Positions 1 through 10,905 of a DNA stretch of 64,000 bases are shown here, piece by piece. This DNA is from Tipula vernalis (lineage: Eukaryota > Arthropoda > Insecta > Diptera > Tipulidae), in the NCBI GenBank assembly GCA_958295665.1, contig OY282560.1, forward strand, positions 208,800,420-208,864,419, read 5' to 3'. The notes beneath the pieces are model-generated. The model searched no databases. It was not told the DNA's origin and worked only from the letters and a program-made list of their open reading frames with translations. The translations under genes were made by a program, and so were the position numbers. Each line of letters opens with the position of its first letter. Within the stretch, counting starts at the first letter, position 1.

Positions 1-484
1 AACTAGGGGTAGGACGAATACAATTTTGAGAATAACTATAGTTATGTAATGTTTTGATTGATATCTTATCTAATTGATATTTTTTTTGATATTTTTTTAT
101 CGGTATTTCTCAGCCAAGTAAAAGTACCTCGAGATTAAAGGCTTTTAAGGATGATTGTACCTCAAATAAACCTTAAACCAAAGAGTAAGGGGTTTTAAGC
201 ATGATGTTACATGACATGTGTTAGGGCATCACACAAAACCTTACAGACCGACAAAAAGGCAGAGCCTGGGTTTTTATTTTAAAAAAAAAAAAAAACGATA
301 AACAAAACTAACATGAGCTGAGCAGAGTCGAACCTCAGACAAATGTTTCACCGAAAAATGTTCATGTCTTACTACAACTGACAATATAAGAATTTTTATA
401 TAATTTGTAATAGTAGGTAGTAACTATAAAGAGCAATATTTAATATAAAGTAAAATATTTGGTTAGTACATAAATAATAAAACT

Positions 485-590
485 TAAAAAAAACTAAAAA
501 ATTGGAAAGAAAAAACTTTAAGGAGAATCGAACCAAAGACTTTTGTAGTCCTAGTCCAGTGCGGTACATACCACTGAAACCCAAATCATA
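485..590 (-). repeat. tRNA-like (SINE-type) sequence
   Basis: On the minus strand the segment reads like a tRNA gene. A D-arm-like CAGTGGTATGTACCG is followed about 30 bases later by the pol III B-box-like motif GGTTCGATTCTCC, and then by A/T-rich sequence. This arrangement is typical of tRNA-derived SINEs. A weaker B-box-like motif (AGGTTCGACTC on the minus strand) lies at 325-335. The repeat sits where the coding sequence of the neighbouring gene (551-2177) stops matching its family, so it may mark the 3' truncation point. It could instead be a decayed tRNA gene, because I cannot fold a complete cloverleaf. Confidence 0.4.
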
Positions 591-2177
591 AAAGAAATGA
601 AATTGAAATCTGCAGAAACAATAACAACCCCATCTTCAAATTTTGCGCTAGATTGCGCTTGGTAAAGTTCTCTCGACTGATTAGCACATATTTTATGAGA
701 TTTCCAAGAGGTACATATTTCACAAGTATCGTCCAAATTTTCCTCATTGTGATCATGCAATTTGAACACTTCACTTTGTTCGCATTCTTCGTGCCCCAGT
801 AATGCAAATGAAATATTTTTTGCTTTTACACGTAAGCGATATGATTCATATGAGACGATGTCATTGGGGTTTTTGGTTTTAAAATCCTCGAACATCGTGG
901 AAGCTGATATGTCATTTGGCAAATATCGTCGATTTGGAGCGTGAACACGTCTAAAAAATAAAGCAGAAGGTTTATATTAATATAAGAAATTACTATGTTA
1001 AATTACTGAGATTTAGAACTTACCTGTAGTGAGATATTAATGGATGGAACGACTCAATATGTTCTTCTATAAGGTTATAATTAATTTTCTTTTTAGCAGA
1101 ATTGCGACGTCTACTTCGTAGAGGATTAATCTCATGCTTTGGTGTTTTCGACAATACATCATGTAAAATTCGATCATTCGATTTTTTATACCCTAAAGTG
1201 GTTAAGAAAAATGTTTTGCATACTTGTACCACTTTGCCGTTTTCATCTTTTAAATAATATTTAAAATAATTTTGTTTTCTATTACTTTCGGCCGTTCGAC
1301 GTTTAATTGCTTGCCTAGTACAAGTATTCAGCATGAAAGTGTTTCTCTGTTCAACAGATAGACTCCAGAAGTTAGTGTTCATCACTGCTCTATGACTTTC
1401 ATTGATTAGACTCAAACATGATTTAATGCAGATGGTTGTATCGCAGGTCGGTAATAATTTATGCTTCTCCACAATTGTTTGCCTTTTAATTTCCTCTTTT
1501 TCAATTCTACTTTTTGGGTCTATCCACCTTCTTTTTTTTGGGTTACCTGCTTTTTCATATCCTTTGTCATTCTCATTTTGTATTTCAGATGAAGCTGCAC
1601 TAACGTTGGATTGATCACATATTGTAGACGATATGGCATCCTGAGTAATCCTGACTGATGTTTCATTATATTGCACTTCCAGGATGTAAGAAGTACTTGG
1701 TGTAGTAGAAGAGGATATCTTAACATTTTCTAGTACTACTTCGCTTAGTTCTTGATCTATATTTTGTCCCACTGCGTCATTTATAATTTGCCAGGAACTA
1801 TCAAGTTGTTTAGTCACAAAATAAGTTTGTGGTAAATCATCAATATCACACACTTCATTTTCGGTGGATAAATTGCGTAACGGCGCATTATGGTTGTTAT
1901 TATTTTTGGTCACTTCGAAAAGTAAATCATCATGGCTGTTTCCAATAATAAATGTATCAGTTACTATCGGTATATTTGTGGAAGGTAGTTCAATTTGTGT
2001 AATCGCCGAAGATGATTCATCATGTAAAGTATCGACGTTATTATCATTTATACATGCATTTGCACTAGTAATGCAAGTTTCTGTAGTTAACACCGACGAC
2101 TTATATAACATTTGCTTTTTAGAAGCTAACGAAATCATTACCTTAGCTCTATCACTTGACATTATTTTAATAATCAA
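551..2177 (-). CDS. Two-exon gene of an uncharacterised insect repeat-associated family, 3' truncated
   Basis: Exon 1 runs from the ATG at 2177 (a second in-frame ATG lies at 2162) down to 1024. An intron of 73 bp (1023-951) has a consensus donor CAG|GTAAGT and an acceptor TTTTTTAG. Exon 2 starts at 950. The splice joins SHYR to RVHAPNRRYLPNDI and keeps the frame, which strongly supports a real spliced gene. The N-terminal half is acidic and low in motifs, then comes a basic stretch (NPKKRRWIDPKSR), then the family core with TFFLTTLGYK and a His/Cys cluster (HEECEQSE, HDHNEENLDDTCEICTSWK). From memory, insect genomes hold many such uncharacterised proteins, often in repeats; the catalytic role is unknown. 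After ADFNFISFM the family similarity stops near 600, where a tRNA-like repeat begins, so the C-terminal half is missing. There is no stop or frameshift before that point. Confidence 0.65.
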
Positions 2178-2692
2178 TTACTCACTATTTACGTATTAGT
2201 ATTAATGATTAAAATAAAACTTTATATAATAATAATAATTTACTGTATTTATTTTCAAAAAAAATTTCAATATTATGTTTACAATTTGAAGAATTCTACA
2301 AAACTAAAAACAAAATAGGTACACATATTTTACGAGTATAACGATTCCTAGTCAAAAGTTGCGGTAAATGCAGTATACTAGAAACAAAATGCGGTATGTA
2401 CATATTCGCGCAACAGTTACTGCGTTTTTAGCTGGTAGTATGTAGATAACCCATTTGTGCTTAGGAAAGGTAAACATTTTAGAATGATACGATAAAATGA
2501 TGCGTGTTTTTTGGAAGAAATAATGTAAAAACCGCGTTTTGCGTTGGTAAATAGGTAGAATAACGTGCCAGGTTACTAAGAAAACCATAAACTCAATTTC
2601 TGATTTTTTGTAGATACCGCGTTTGATTCTAGAACGGCAGTATAGTACTTAGGCTACTGAGTTACAAAGTTTAGAGATGTAAATTGGAAATA

Positions 2693-3055
2693 TAAGAAAA
2701 GCATTACAGAGTAAGGGAACGAATTGGGTAATTATATATTAGATATCCCTTCCCTTGTATATACGAGTAAATATTTTTTTTATATTTATGGTTTATACAA
2801 TACAAAATGTTATATTTTCAATTTGTTTAACACAAAACTTTGTTTTTCATTTCGTAAGCCAAAATAAAATGTCGTTATGAAATAAAAATTGAATAAAATT
2901 AATTCGCAATTTGGTGAGCATCGAACTCTAAACATTTATTTTTCTAAATTTGTCGTTAAGAGGTTGATACTCAGGCTACTAAATATAAGAAAAGCTCGGA
3001 ATTATAAGAAAAGCGTTCCGGAGTCAGCGAATGAATTGGGTAATTATATATTAGA
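2693..3055 (+). repeat. Two diverged copies of a short dispersed repeat
   Basis: A segment of about 55 bp occurs at 2693-2747 and again at 3003-3055 in the same orientation. Both copies share ATAAGAAAAGC followed by GAATTGGGTAATTATATAT. The second copy is preceded by a B-box-like motif on the minus strand (around 2918-2930), so a tRNA-derived SINE is possible. The region 2200-2690 is AT-rich and I see no gene in it. Confidence 0.45.
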
Positions 3056-3218
3056 TGCTTACAAAATATATATGTATGTACAGAGACTGGCTCATTTTTC
3101 AAAATGTGATTTCCTCCACAGGCGTTCGATTTTTCTGAATCTGTGGAACGTAAAACTAACAATACTTTTATAAAAGCTGAATTGATGAAACCAGTACATT
3201 TGGCGGAAAAATTTTACT

Positions 3219-3354
3219 AATTCACTTTAGGCTCGTTGAGCTACCCTAACTTTCAACTTTTCTCATTATTTTTTAACAATATTTCAAAAAAAAAAAGAAA
3301 AAAAAATTGAGGAAAATTGAAAGTTAGAGTAGCTCAACGAGAAGAAAGTGAATT
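3219..3354. repeat. Foldback (MITE-like) element
   Basis: The left arm begins AATTCACTTT and runs to about 3265. The right arm ends AAAGTGAATT at 3354. The arms are inverted copies of about 47 bp with a few mismatches (shared core CTCGTTGAGCTA), separated by an A/T-rich loop with an A-run. This is a compact hairpin of the kind left by MITEs or foldback transposons. No clear target duplication is seen. Confidence 0.6.
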
Positions 3355-3865
3355 TTTGATTTTTGAGGCACGTATACTGCTTAAATCAATACAGCTTTTA
3401 GGCTGAAAAAGTTTTTGAAAAATTATTAATTATTATTTTTAATAAGTATGTATTCTAACTTTAGATAAAATTATTTTGAAATAATAATTGGCGATACACG
3501 AAAGTAAATTATTTCCTAAAACATTCCTAAATTTTAAAACAATTTAGTGTATTAGTAAACCAATCAATTAACGGCAATCAATAATGGTTTATTAAAATAC
3601 TCAAATAGACATTCCGATTGTAACTTCCTTAAGAAACAGTCAAGTACAGTATAGTATAGTGGTAGCTATTTTGAATAAATTTCAAACGTGTTTAATCATC
3701 AATAAGAAAAATATTAAATTATATATCCAAATCATAGATAATTATCAAATAAAGTTGCAGAAATATCAGGTGAGTTAATAAAGCGTGGTTTAGGAATGAG
3801 ATTCCTCTAATTTAAAGCAAATTCGAGGAATCTATTTTCCCAAAAAAAAAAAGAAACGCGAGATC

Positions 3866-4450
3866 ATGAAGCTGGGTCAAGCTATTAAAATCAGCAATAT
3901 AGCAAATGTAGATAGTGTGGAACAATTCGTCAACAAATGCATCCAAAACAAAAAATTGCAATTATTCGACGGATAAGAATGCTTCATTTCAGATAACCTG
4001 AACAAACCCATCGGTGTAATTAGGGGTATACCAACTGACATCTCTGAAAAAGAGCTTTTACAAAACATCAAATCGAGTATTGAAATTATTAATTTAGAAA
4101 GAATGTTTAAGTGCAACATTACACCCCCAACCCAATGTATTGTAGGAAGTGCATGAATTATCGTCATACCGCGACGAGATGTCGATCAAAGGACGAAAAT
4201 AGGTGCTCTATTTGTGCTAAAATAAAAGAAGAATCGCACATTTGTGACTTAAATAACAGATGTAAATTCTGCGGTGAGGGGCACGAGACAAATCATTTTT
4301 CATGTTTTGAGAAAAAAAGACAAATCAAAATAGTAGAATTTATGACCATCAACAAAAGTTCATATAAAGAGGCCAAAGAAAAAATATTCGGATATAAACA
4401 ACCAGTACCAAATATGTGGGATTTTAAAAGGCTACCCGATTATGAAATAT
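3866..4450 (+). pseudogene. Degenerate non-LTR retrotransposon ORF1 (gag-like, zinc knuckles)
   Basis: From ATG 3866 the frame reads to a TAA at 3974-3976 and then continues with GVIRGIPTDISEKELLQNI. That is the RNA-binding-like part of I/jockey-type ORF1 proteins. A deletion and frame change near 4110 leads straight into three Cys/His knuckles (YCRKCMNYRHTATRC, CSICAKIKEESHIC, CKFCGEGHETNHFSC). ORF1 proteins of this type bind element RNA in the retrotransposition particle. The piece joining the two domains is missing, and no endonuclease or reverse transcriptase follows, so this is a dead, truncated copy. The zinc knuckle array is the most secure part. Confidence 0.75.
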
Positions 4451-4579
4451 GGCTGGCGAAATACAAAATACAAATATACGCATTTATTTATTATTTTCAC
4501 GGAAAAGGTCCCGTCGGAACCTATTCTGTAAAAAAAAATATATTTACCTATGTCTATCAGGCAAGCGCCTGCAAATAAT

Positions 4580-6880
4580 CTCATACAATCTCTTTCATTT
4601 AACTTTCAGGCCAGAACAATTTGGTACGATTTTTTTTTGACATTTCATTTTATCAAAGGCTCGAATTCAAATGTATTTTTTTGACAATCTCGAAGTTCTT
4701 ATAGTTTGTGAATACCAATTTTTAGTACTCTGTAACTTTTGCTCTGTAAACCATTTCTGTAAAGGCACAGTTACAGAATGTTTACATTTTGTGAATAGGG
4801 GCGTTAATATTTTTACGTTACATTTTGGATCGAAAAAGAAGAATTTTGATTAAATCTTTATAAGAATGTATAATTTCGATATTTACTCTAGTACTAAACA
4901 GAAAAATCTTGATTATTCGACGGGTATCTCAAAGGTTGGCCGTCTAGACGATTTCCACTAGGAATGCACTAATTATAAGAAATTGTATTCTAATTCTGAA
5001 AAAAATATCGCCACTAATTCAAAATTTGTATTAAATACGTGAGGTCAACCATTTAAAAAGCGTTAATTTTATTAAATACATAATACCACAGAATATAATT
5101 TAAATCAATAAAGCTTTCATAATTACATTTCATTCTCTCTAGTGAATTTTTTTTGTGTGCAGATTATACCATAATCAATCATACTTTACTACTAATACAA
5201 CACATTAATTGTAGTTGAAGAGTTGGATAATCGCTCATTTTTTTTACAAACATAATTTTTAAAATTGCATTAAACATTAATTACATAAATATATACAATT
5301 TTTAATTTAATTATTTTAATAGCATACGACTGAGTTAAAAAATGGTTGGTTATACAAGTACTCGTAAATACGACCTAATTATTATGGAAATACTTGTGTA
5401 ATACAACTCCCGACACTGTTTATTTACTCTTATTTATCCGGTAAAGGCGATAAATGACACACCACAAATAAATAACAGAAAATTATCTGCCAAGTGCCAA
5501 AACAATTCAATTACGATGTAATACATGATTTAATAAATTAAATAAATAAAACGAAAACACGAATAAATACATGTAACTACCATAAGTGAAATTATAATTT
5601 AACCAATTCAAGCTTTTACGCAAAAATGCAAAGGCAAACGGTTATTATCAATAATTCAATAAATTATATTCACTCATCATCATTATCATCATGATGATCA
5701 TGATAATAATTGTAATTTAACTACTTATTCAATTTTCAGTAATAAATTATTATTTTGAAAAAAATAAAAAAATAAACAGATCAAAAGTACTTTAACATGT
5801 TGTAGGACATAGCGACGTTTCCGTTAAATTATTTCTTTGGGTATACAGTGTGTTAATTTTTATTTCTAGCCACCAACAGGCTAAAAGTATGTATATACCT
5901 ACAACTCATAAATGGAAAATTGGTTGGAGATCAATAGGCGCGCACATTGATTATCTAATATTATTGCAATTTGGCTTCCAGTCAATCACTTTTCTAATTG
6001 AATCGTCTTACGAGTAAAACTCTTTCTTCGATTATTGTGAAAATCGACAAATTCGGAAACTATGATGCACAACAATGTTGCTTAAATAAGTAAACAAAAA
6101 AAAAAACTAATTCGATGCGGCACCATTTTGTCTTATTTATATATAGACTATTATTAAAATATTTCAACTGTCTGCGCAATATAATCGTACCAAACTAACC
6201 TCTTTAACAAAAAATAAAAAAAAAAAAAATAAAAAAAATCATACCACTTATAAAAGTATGCTAAAAATGTTTTGATGAAAATTTATAAATTTAAATTCTT
6301 CCCAAAATGTACAAAACGAATTTCACATTTTCCATGTATGTTATTCGATTTGGCATGCAACACATAATTTAACGATTTTAGACAAATGTATAATTTACTA
6401 AAGATTAATCCCTGTTATTAAGGATCATGTATATTATAATACTTGTTTGTGTTTTAAAAATCGCAAAAAGATTTATCACTATTAAACCGCCAGTTGAACA
6501 TAAGCTGTAGTATTTATTGTGGGAAATTAAATTTAGTAATTGTATTACAGTTTAGAATTCAATGAGCCGTGAGAGTTTCGTTAAAATTTAGTCTGGCTAT
6601 CTCCATATTGTTCCGTTGGTGCTAAATATGAAAGGTGTCAGATTAAAATTGATTTCAAGGCATTTTTGGAAAAAATAATTTTGTAAAGTTGGACAATTAA
6701 TGTTTTGCAGTGACTACGTTTTTATCATTATCTTTTGTATCACTTCGCATAATGTCTTTTCGCTATAGTATACAATTAAAACCGCATAGCCTTTGCTAAT
6801 TTGAAATTTCAGCCGAACTATATAAAAATTGGCATTATATAAAGGAATCAAATTGGTCAAAAATTAATCGATGTACTTTT
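4580..6880. other. AT-rich non-coding stretch
   Basis: I see no gene, RNA or clear transposon ends here. Stop codons are dense in all frames and A/T runs are frequent. A short palindrome of ATCATGATGATCATGAT type lies near 5690-5710. Confidence 0.5.
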
Positions 6881-7020
6881 TTGCGGATTTCTTCGGATGA
6901 AAAAAGGGGAGTTTCACTTCTTTTAGGAGGTTGGGGTCACTTTTTCATATATAACTAAGTTATTTTGCATTTTACGAAAAAAATGTTCAATAACAAAGTT
7001 GTTCTAAGGAAAGTTTCCTA
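6880..7020 (-). repeat. Short dispersed repeat S, copy 1
   Basis: On the minus strand this reads CTTAGAACAACTTTG, then TTTTTTTCGTAAAATGCAAAATAAC, then a C-rich piece (ACCCCAACCTCC), then CCCCTTTTTTCATCCG. The same order of blocks recurs on the minus strand at 13610-13740 and on the plus strand at 14255-14370 and 14545-14660. No coding capacity or terminal repeats are visible. Its class is unknown. Confidence 0.5.
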
Positions 7021-7046
7021 TTGTTTATTTAATTTATTTAGTTTAG

Positions 7047-7590
7047 ACAGAGCCTTCTAGAGTATAGTGGAGCCATAGTCATCATGACGTATTTTCTTAA
7101 AAGCTTTTTTAGTGGTGTACCTTTCTATAGGAATCCATAGTAAAAACGATGTTTTCAGCTTCATGTTTTTCAATGAAAAAAGCAAAAATATTATAACACG
7201 TTTATATAAATGGTTTTTACATATCTTTAACAACAATTTACAAGAAGGCCATATTGGTATTAAATAAATATTAATTGCAGAAATATTCAAATTAAATTAA
7301 TTCTAAAATTTATACATCAAAGTTTTGTCTGACGAATTAAAATAATACTTGGTAAATTTATCCTTAGTTTTACTAGTGTACGTCAGATGTCTAAGACGTT
7401 TACAGAAAAATACAAAGAAAAATTATTTAATCACAAAATTGTCACATGTTCCCAATATTTTCTGAGTTTGTTTTGCTTTTCCTACAAGTTTTGAACTTGA
7501 AATTTTCTCAGGTGGTAAAATTTTTGGTACGATTTTACAAAATTTTTACTGCCATCACTGCCATCTATGTAATAAGGAAGTTGGCCATGA
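7047..7590 (-). mobile_element. Repeat M, copy 1 (truncated non-autonomous DNA element)
   Basis: Position 7047 starts ACAGAGCCTTCTAGAGTATAG. The segment matches, in inverted order, the right part of the copy at 51682-52585, including ATGGATTCCTATAG and ACCACTAAAAAAGCTT. It lacks the far end of that copy, fading near the CATCACTGCCATCTATGTAA motif around 7550-7580. No reading frame of note lies within it. It is best read as an end-truncated, non-autonomous element. Confidence 0.6.
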
Positions 7591-8123
7591 CTTTCAAGTC
7601 AAACGGTTGTTTTTTTTTTATTTGCTTTAAAAATTAATTAAAAGTTAATTTCAAGTGATTGATGAGTTTTATGAAAGTGAGTGTTTGTGCATCTACATAT
7701 AGCCAAAATAGCATCTAAGCCGTGTATAAATTTCTTAAAAACGTACTCATTTGTAAAAATTGTCCTGGAGTAAATTTCAAATACTCATTTAAAACGTAGT
7801 GGACATGTGGCATTTGAAGTTGCTCGAGAGCAATTGCGATAGTCATGGTTAAGTTCTGTTTATTTGATACGATTGATTGGGACACGAACACGCCTGAACG
7901 AGTTAAATTACTGAGAAGTGGCTGGACGAAAATAAAAATGCACTTTAGAGTAAGAAATAGCAAGCGATATAGACGGAAAAATAAAAGAGATTCCATTTTT
8001 ATAAAACTAAAAAAATACAAAATGTTTGATAAAATTTATTATCTTTTTTAAAAAACTATCACTGTTGAGATAATATTGTAAATAAAGTTTACTTTTGTGT
8101 TTACATCATTTACTCGTATCACT
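7591..8123. other. Non-coding stretch before the gypsy LTR
   Basis: A short basic reading frame (7845-8051) lies here, but it has no recognisable domain and no codon or conservation support. The 5' border of the following LTR may lie in the last 60 bp, since the matching LTR copy is itself incomplete at its start. Confidence 0.3.
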
Positions 8124-8253
8124 GGATATTTTAATAATAAACCTTATTGCTAAAATATTAATTACTAACAGTACGGCTGACTATAATCAGTGTTAATTTA
8201 TATCCGCATTGGCTGTGGGGATTGTATATAAAAAAGCAACAGCCGTATCCCCA
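8124..8253 (+). repeat. 5' LTR (visible part) of CsRn1-like gypsy element
   Basis: From GGATATTTTAATAATAAACC to the terminal CCCCA this matches the segment at 10525-10905, apart from a 249-bp insertion in that copy. AATAAA near its start could serve as a polyadenylation signal. The true 5' border of the LTR is not visible because the 3' copy begins inside it. Confidence 0.7.
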
Positions 8254-8258
8254 AATAT

Positions 8259-8279
8259 TGGTGACCGCCGACGTGATTT
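8259..8279 (+). promoter_or_regulatory. Primer binding site, tRNA-Trp type
   Basis: TGGTGACCGCCGACGTGATTT lies 5 bp after the LTR. It equals the complement of the 3' end of insect tRNA-Trp except for one extra G after TGGTGACC. CsRn1-clade gypsy elements are known to prime from tRNA-Trp, which agrees with the gag type downstream. The extra base would weaken priming. Confidence 0.6.
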
Positions 8280-8732
8280 CGGGTATAAACAAATTTTTAA
8301 GCAGCTATTATCAGCAGTACAAAATTAGGTACGGTTTTTTGGAACGTAAACATCTATAGTTACCACGTGCATAACCTCACACTTTCGTTATTCATTTATC
8401 CATTAACGAACTCGGACATCAATTTCAAGTAAAAATCGATCAACATCATCATCATCATTATCATCGAAGCTTTGGGAGCAGTAACAACATCCAGCACAGT
8501 TAAAATTACATATGAAAAATTGTAAGTGAAGTTTTTCTTTTTTTCCTTTTAACAGTTTTTCAGTTTTGTGTGCGTTCGGACGTCTCGTGTCACAATGTTT
8601 CCCGTAGTGTTGTTCATTTTTTCGGTATTATTTTTATTTTTTTGCTATTTTACGTGAAAATGAACCACTAGTACTGGCGTAGGAGGTTCAGACGCTGCGC
8701 ACACTCTTCCAGGTAGTTCGGTTTCGAATAAT

Positions 8733-9776
8733 ATGTTCGGAAATGTAGGTGAAGACTCGATCACTGTCACTGTAACACAGTTGAATAATTTAATCGACGC
8801 TAGGGTACAGCAAATGGTCGACGCGCGATTAGCAGCGGCACGAGGCCCTGTTGAGTATAGGGAGATCGATGATACAGGTACCTTAAGTGGTTATACTTCG
8901 GAATTGGATAGTAAGAATAGTGGGATTGGAGCGCAAGTAGCACATATCGCATTTAAAGCCCCTCAGCCGCTTTATTCACAGAATCCGTGCGTATGGTTCG
9001 AGATTTTGGAGCAACTGTTCCGTATTGCTGGTATTACGCAGGAGGCTACAAAGTATTCACATGCAGTCAGTGCACTTGATGCACGTTTACACGATCAATT
9101 TGCTGGTATCATTATGGGCAACAAGGGAAATACACCTTATACCACATATAAGTAGGAAATTATTAAGGGACTAGGTGAATCGGACAAGTCCAAGTTGAAC
9201 AATTTGTTGCATGGGTTGTCTTTAGGTGATTTAAACCCCTCTCAATTGATCGCCAAATTCCGTTTAAACGCAGATGGTAAATTCAATGACGTATCAATAC
9301 GTCAGCTTTGGATGCAGCGTCTTCCACCACAAGTGCAGTTGGTTCTGTCACCTTTCGAAAAAGACTTGGCCTTAACAGTGCTCGCGGAAAGAGCAGATAA
9401 CCTTATTGAGACATTATCTCACCAGCAGCTTTATGCAATCAGTTCGAGCAATATTGATAATAGTGAGTTAACTTGCGAAAAATCTAGGGACTCCGCTAAT
9501 TCACCAGGCGTAGAGAAGAGATGGGAAGATTTTGAATCCCGTATTTTCAAACAGGTGTCAGATATAATGAGTATCCAGAGGTCGTATCGTAGCAATTCCA
9601 GAGATCGGGGAGATAAAGGTCATAATCGTTCTAGCTCACGCGAATCCAATCAATATAACGATGAGTGTTTTTATCATCGTCGCTTTAAGGATAAAGCATT
9701 GAAGTGTGTGTCCGGTTGCAAGCACCATCAAACGTTTTCTGGCAGTTCTGGCAAATCCACCATATCAAAAAACTAA
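8733..9776 (+). pseudogene. gag: gag of CsRn1-like Ty3/gypsy retrotransposon
   Basis: One frame runs from ATG 8733 to a stop at 9776, broken only by an in-frame TAG at 9153-9155. The N-terminal part has AFKAPQPLYSQNPCVWFEILEQ, the gag domain typical of CsRn1-type gypsy elements. After the stop come KLNNLLHGLSLGDLNPSQL and QLWMQRLPPQVQ. The C-terminus carries ECFYHRRFKDKALKC, the conserved Cys/His motif found here in place of a CCHC knuckle. The product would assemble the retrotransposon particle. With the stop, only a 140-residue fragment can be made. A frame break before the protease follows near 9780. Confidence 0.8.
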
Positions 9777-9829
9777 GCGTTCAACCACATTCGACGGCGT
9801 GATTGGTTGGAGCAGAGTTTAGTCGTCTT

Positions 9830-10524
9830 ATTATTAAGGAAAAAAACACCAACCAGTCTTTTTAGATTGATACTGGAGCCGATATATCGGTGATACCATC
9901 AGATTATATACGCTGCTAACGGTACACCAATTAAAGCATTTGGCACGCGTACACTCAACATCAATATCGGATTGAGGCGTATTTTTACCTGGACGTTTAT
10001 CGTAGCTGACGTAACGATACCCATTTTGGGCGCAGATTTCCTTCGTAGTACTGAACTGATCGTGGATATCAAACAGCGACGAGTTATCGATCCATTGACA
10101 TCCATTTTTGTGATTGGTGCACTTACATCTATTTGTAGGCCCAGCAGTAGCGTCTGGTCAAGCCCACTGCTCTTAGTGCAAAAAAATAATGGCGAATGGC
10201 GTCCCTGTGGTGATTATACAGCTTTGAATAGTGTTACAGTACCGGATTGTTACCCAATACCACACTTGCAGGATTTCTCGTTTTAGCTGGCGGGATGCTC
10301 TATTTTTTCGACTTTGGATTTGATTCATATCACCAGATTCCAATAGAGCCGCAGGACATACCAAATACGGCTATAGTAACCCCTTTTGGGCTATACGAAT
10401 TCTGTAGAATGACTTTCGGACGACTACGTAACGCCGCACAGTCATTTCAGCGTCTCATCAATTCCGTATTTTCAGGACTTCCGTTTTGTTTCACCTTTCT
10501 AGACGATCATCCAGATCACGAGAC
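9830..10524 (+). pseudogene. pol: pol remnant: protease and 5' part of reverse transcriptase
   Basis: A protease motif IDTGADISVIP is readable near 9865-9900, followed by a frame change. From 9972 the frame gives the end of the protease (IPILGADFL) and the start of reverse transcriptase (SPLLLVQKNNGEWRPCGDY). A second shift near 10280 leads to TPFGLYEFCRMTFGRLRNAAQSFQR and FCFTFLDD, the catalytic YxDD box as FLDD. Immediately after this the sequence jumps to LTR sequence at 10525. RNase H and integrase are absent, so the copy carries a large internal deletion as well as at least two frameshifts. Confidence 0.75.
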
Positions 10525-10905
10525 GGATATTTTAATAATAAACCTTGGTGCTAAAATATAAAGTACTAACAGTACGGCTGACTATAATCAGTGTTAATTT
10601 ATACCCGCATTGGCTGTGGGGATTGTATACAGTCATACCCCGCCTAACATTGTTAATTGGTTCCGACGTTATAAGGGGCAAAGAATGTATGTAGACGAAT
10701 AGACGAGAAAATTTCATTGTTTTTTGCCTTTTTTCTCAGTGTTTTTTTGCTTTGCTTATTATTTTAAACGACGTTACAACGAAACACAGCGACGATAGAG
10801 CGAGGTTTGTTCGCATTTTACTAACGACGTTACAGCGAAACGACGTTATGAGGGGGGACGTTGTACGGGGTATGACTGTATAAAAAAGCAACAGCCGTAT
10901 CCCCA
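10525..10905 (+). repeat. 3' LTR (5'-truncated) of CsRn1-like element, split by a MITE
   Basis: It matches 8124-8253 from GGATATTTTAATAATAAACC through GCAACAGCCGTATCCCCA. The match is interrupted at 10630-10878 by a TIR element. The junction with pol at 10524 lacks a polypurine tract and the LTR start, so the deletion that removed the rest of pol also removed the LTR head. Confidence 0.7.
10630..10878. mobile_element. 249-bp pogo/Tigger-like MITE in the 3' LTR
   Basis: Perfect 13-bp terminal inverted repeats CAGTCATACCCCG ... CGGGGTATGACTG are flanked by TA on both sides (10628-10629 and 10879-10880). The 5' LTR gives the empty site: GATTGTATATAAAAAAGC there against GATTGTATA + element + TATAAAAAAGC here. 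TA duplication and a CAGT... end are features of the Tc1/mariner superfamily, and the end resembles pogo/Tigger. The interior has no transposase frame but holds repeated ACGACGTTACA-like blocks. Confidence 0.85.

Noticed and set aside
7715..8051. Overlapping frames on both strands before the gypsy LTR
   Set aside because: Short, basic or hydrophobic, without motif. Probably chance frames.
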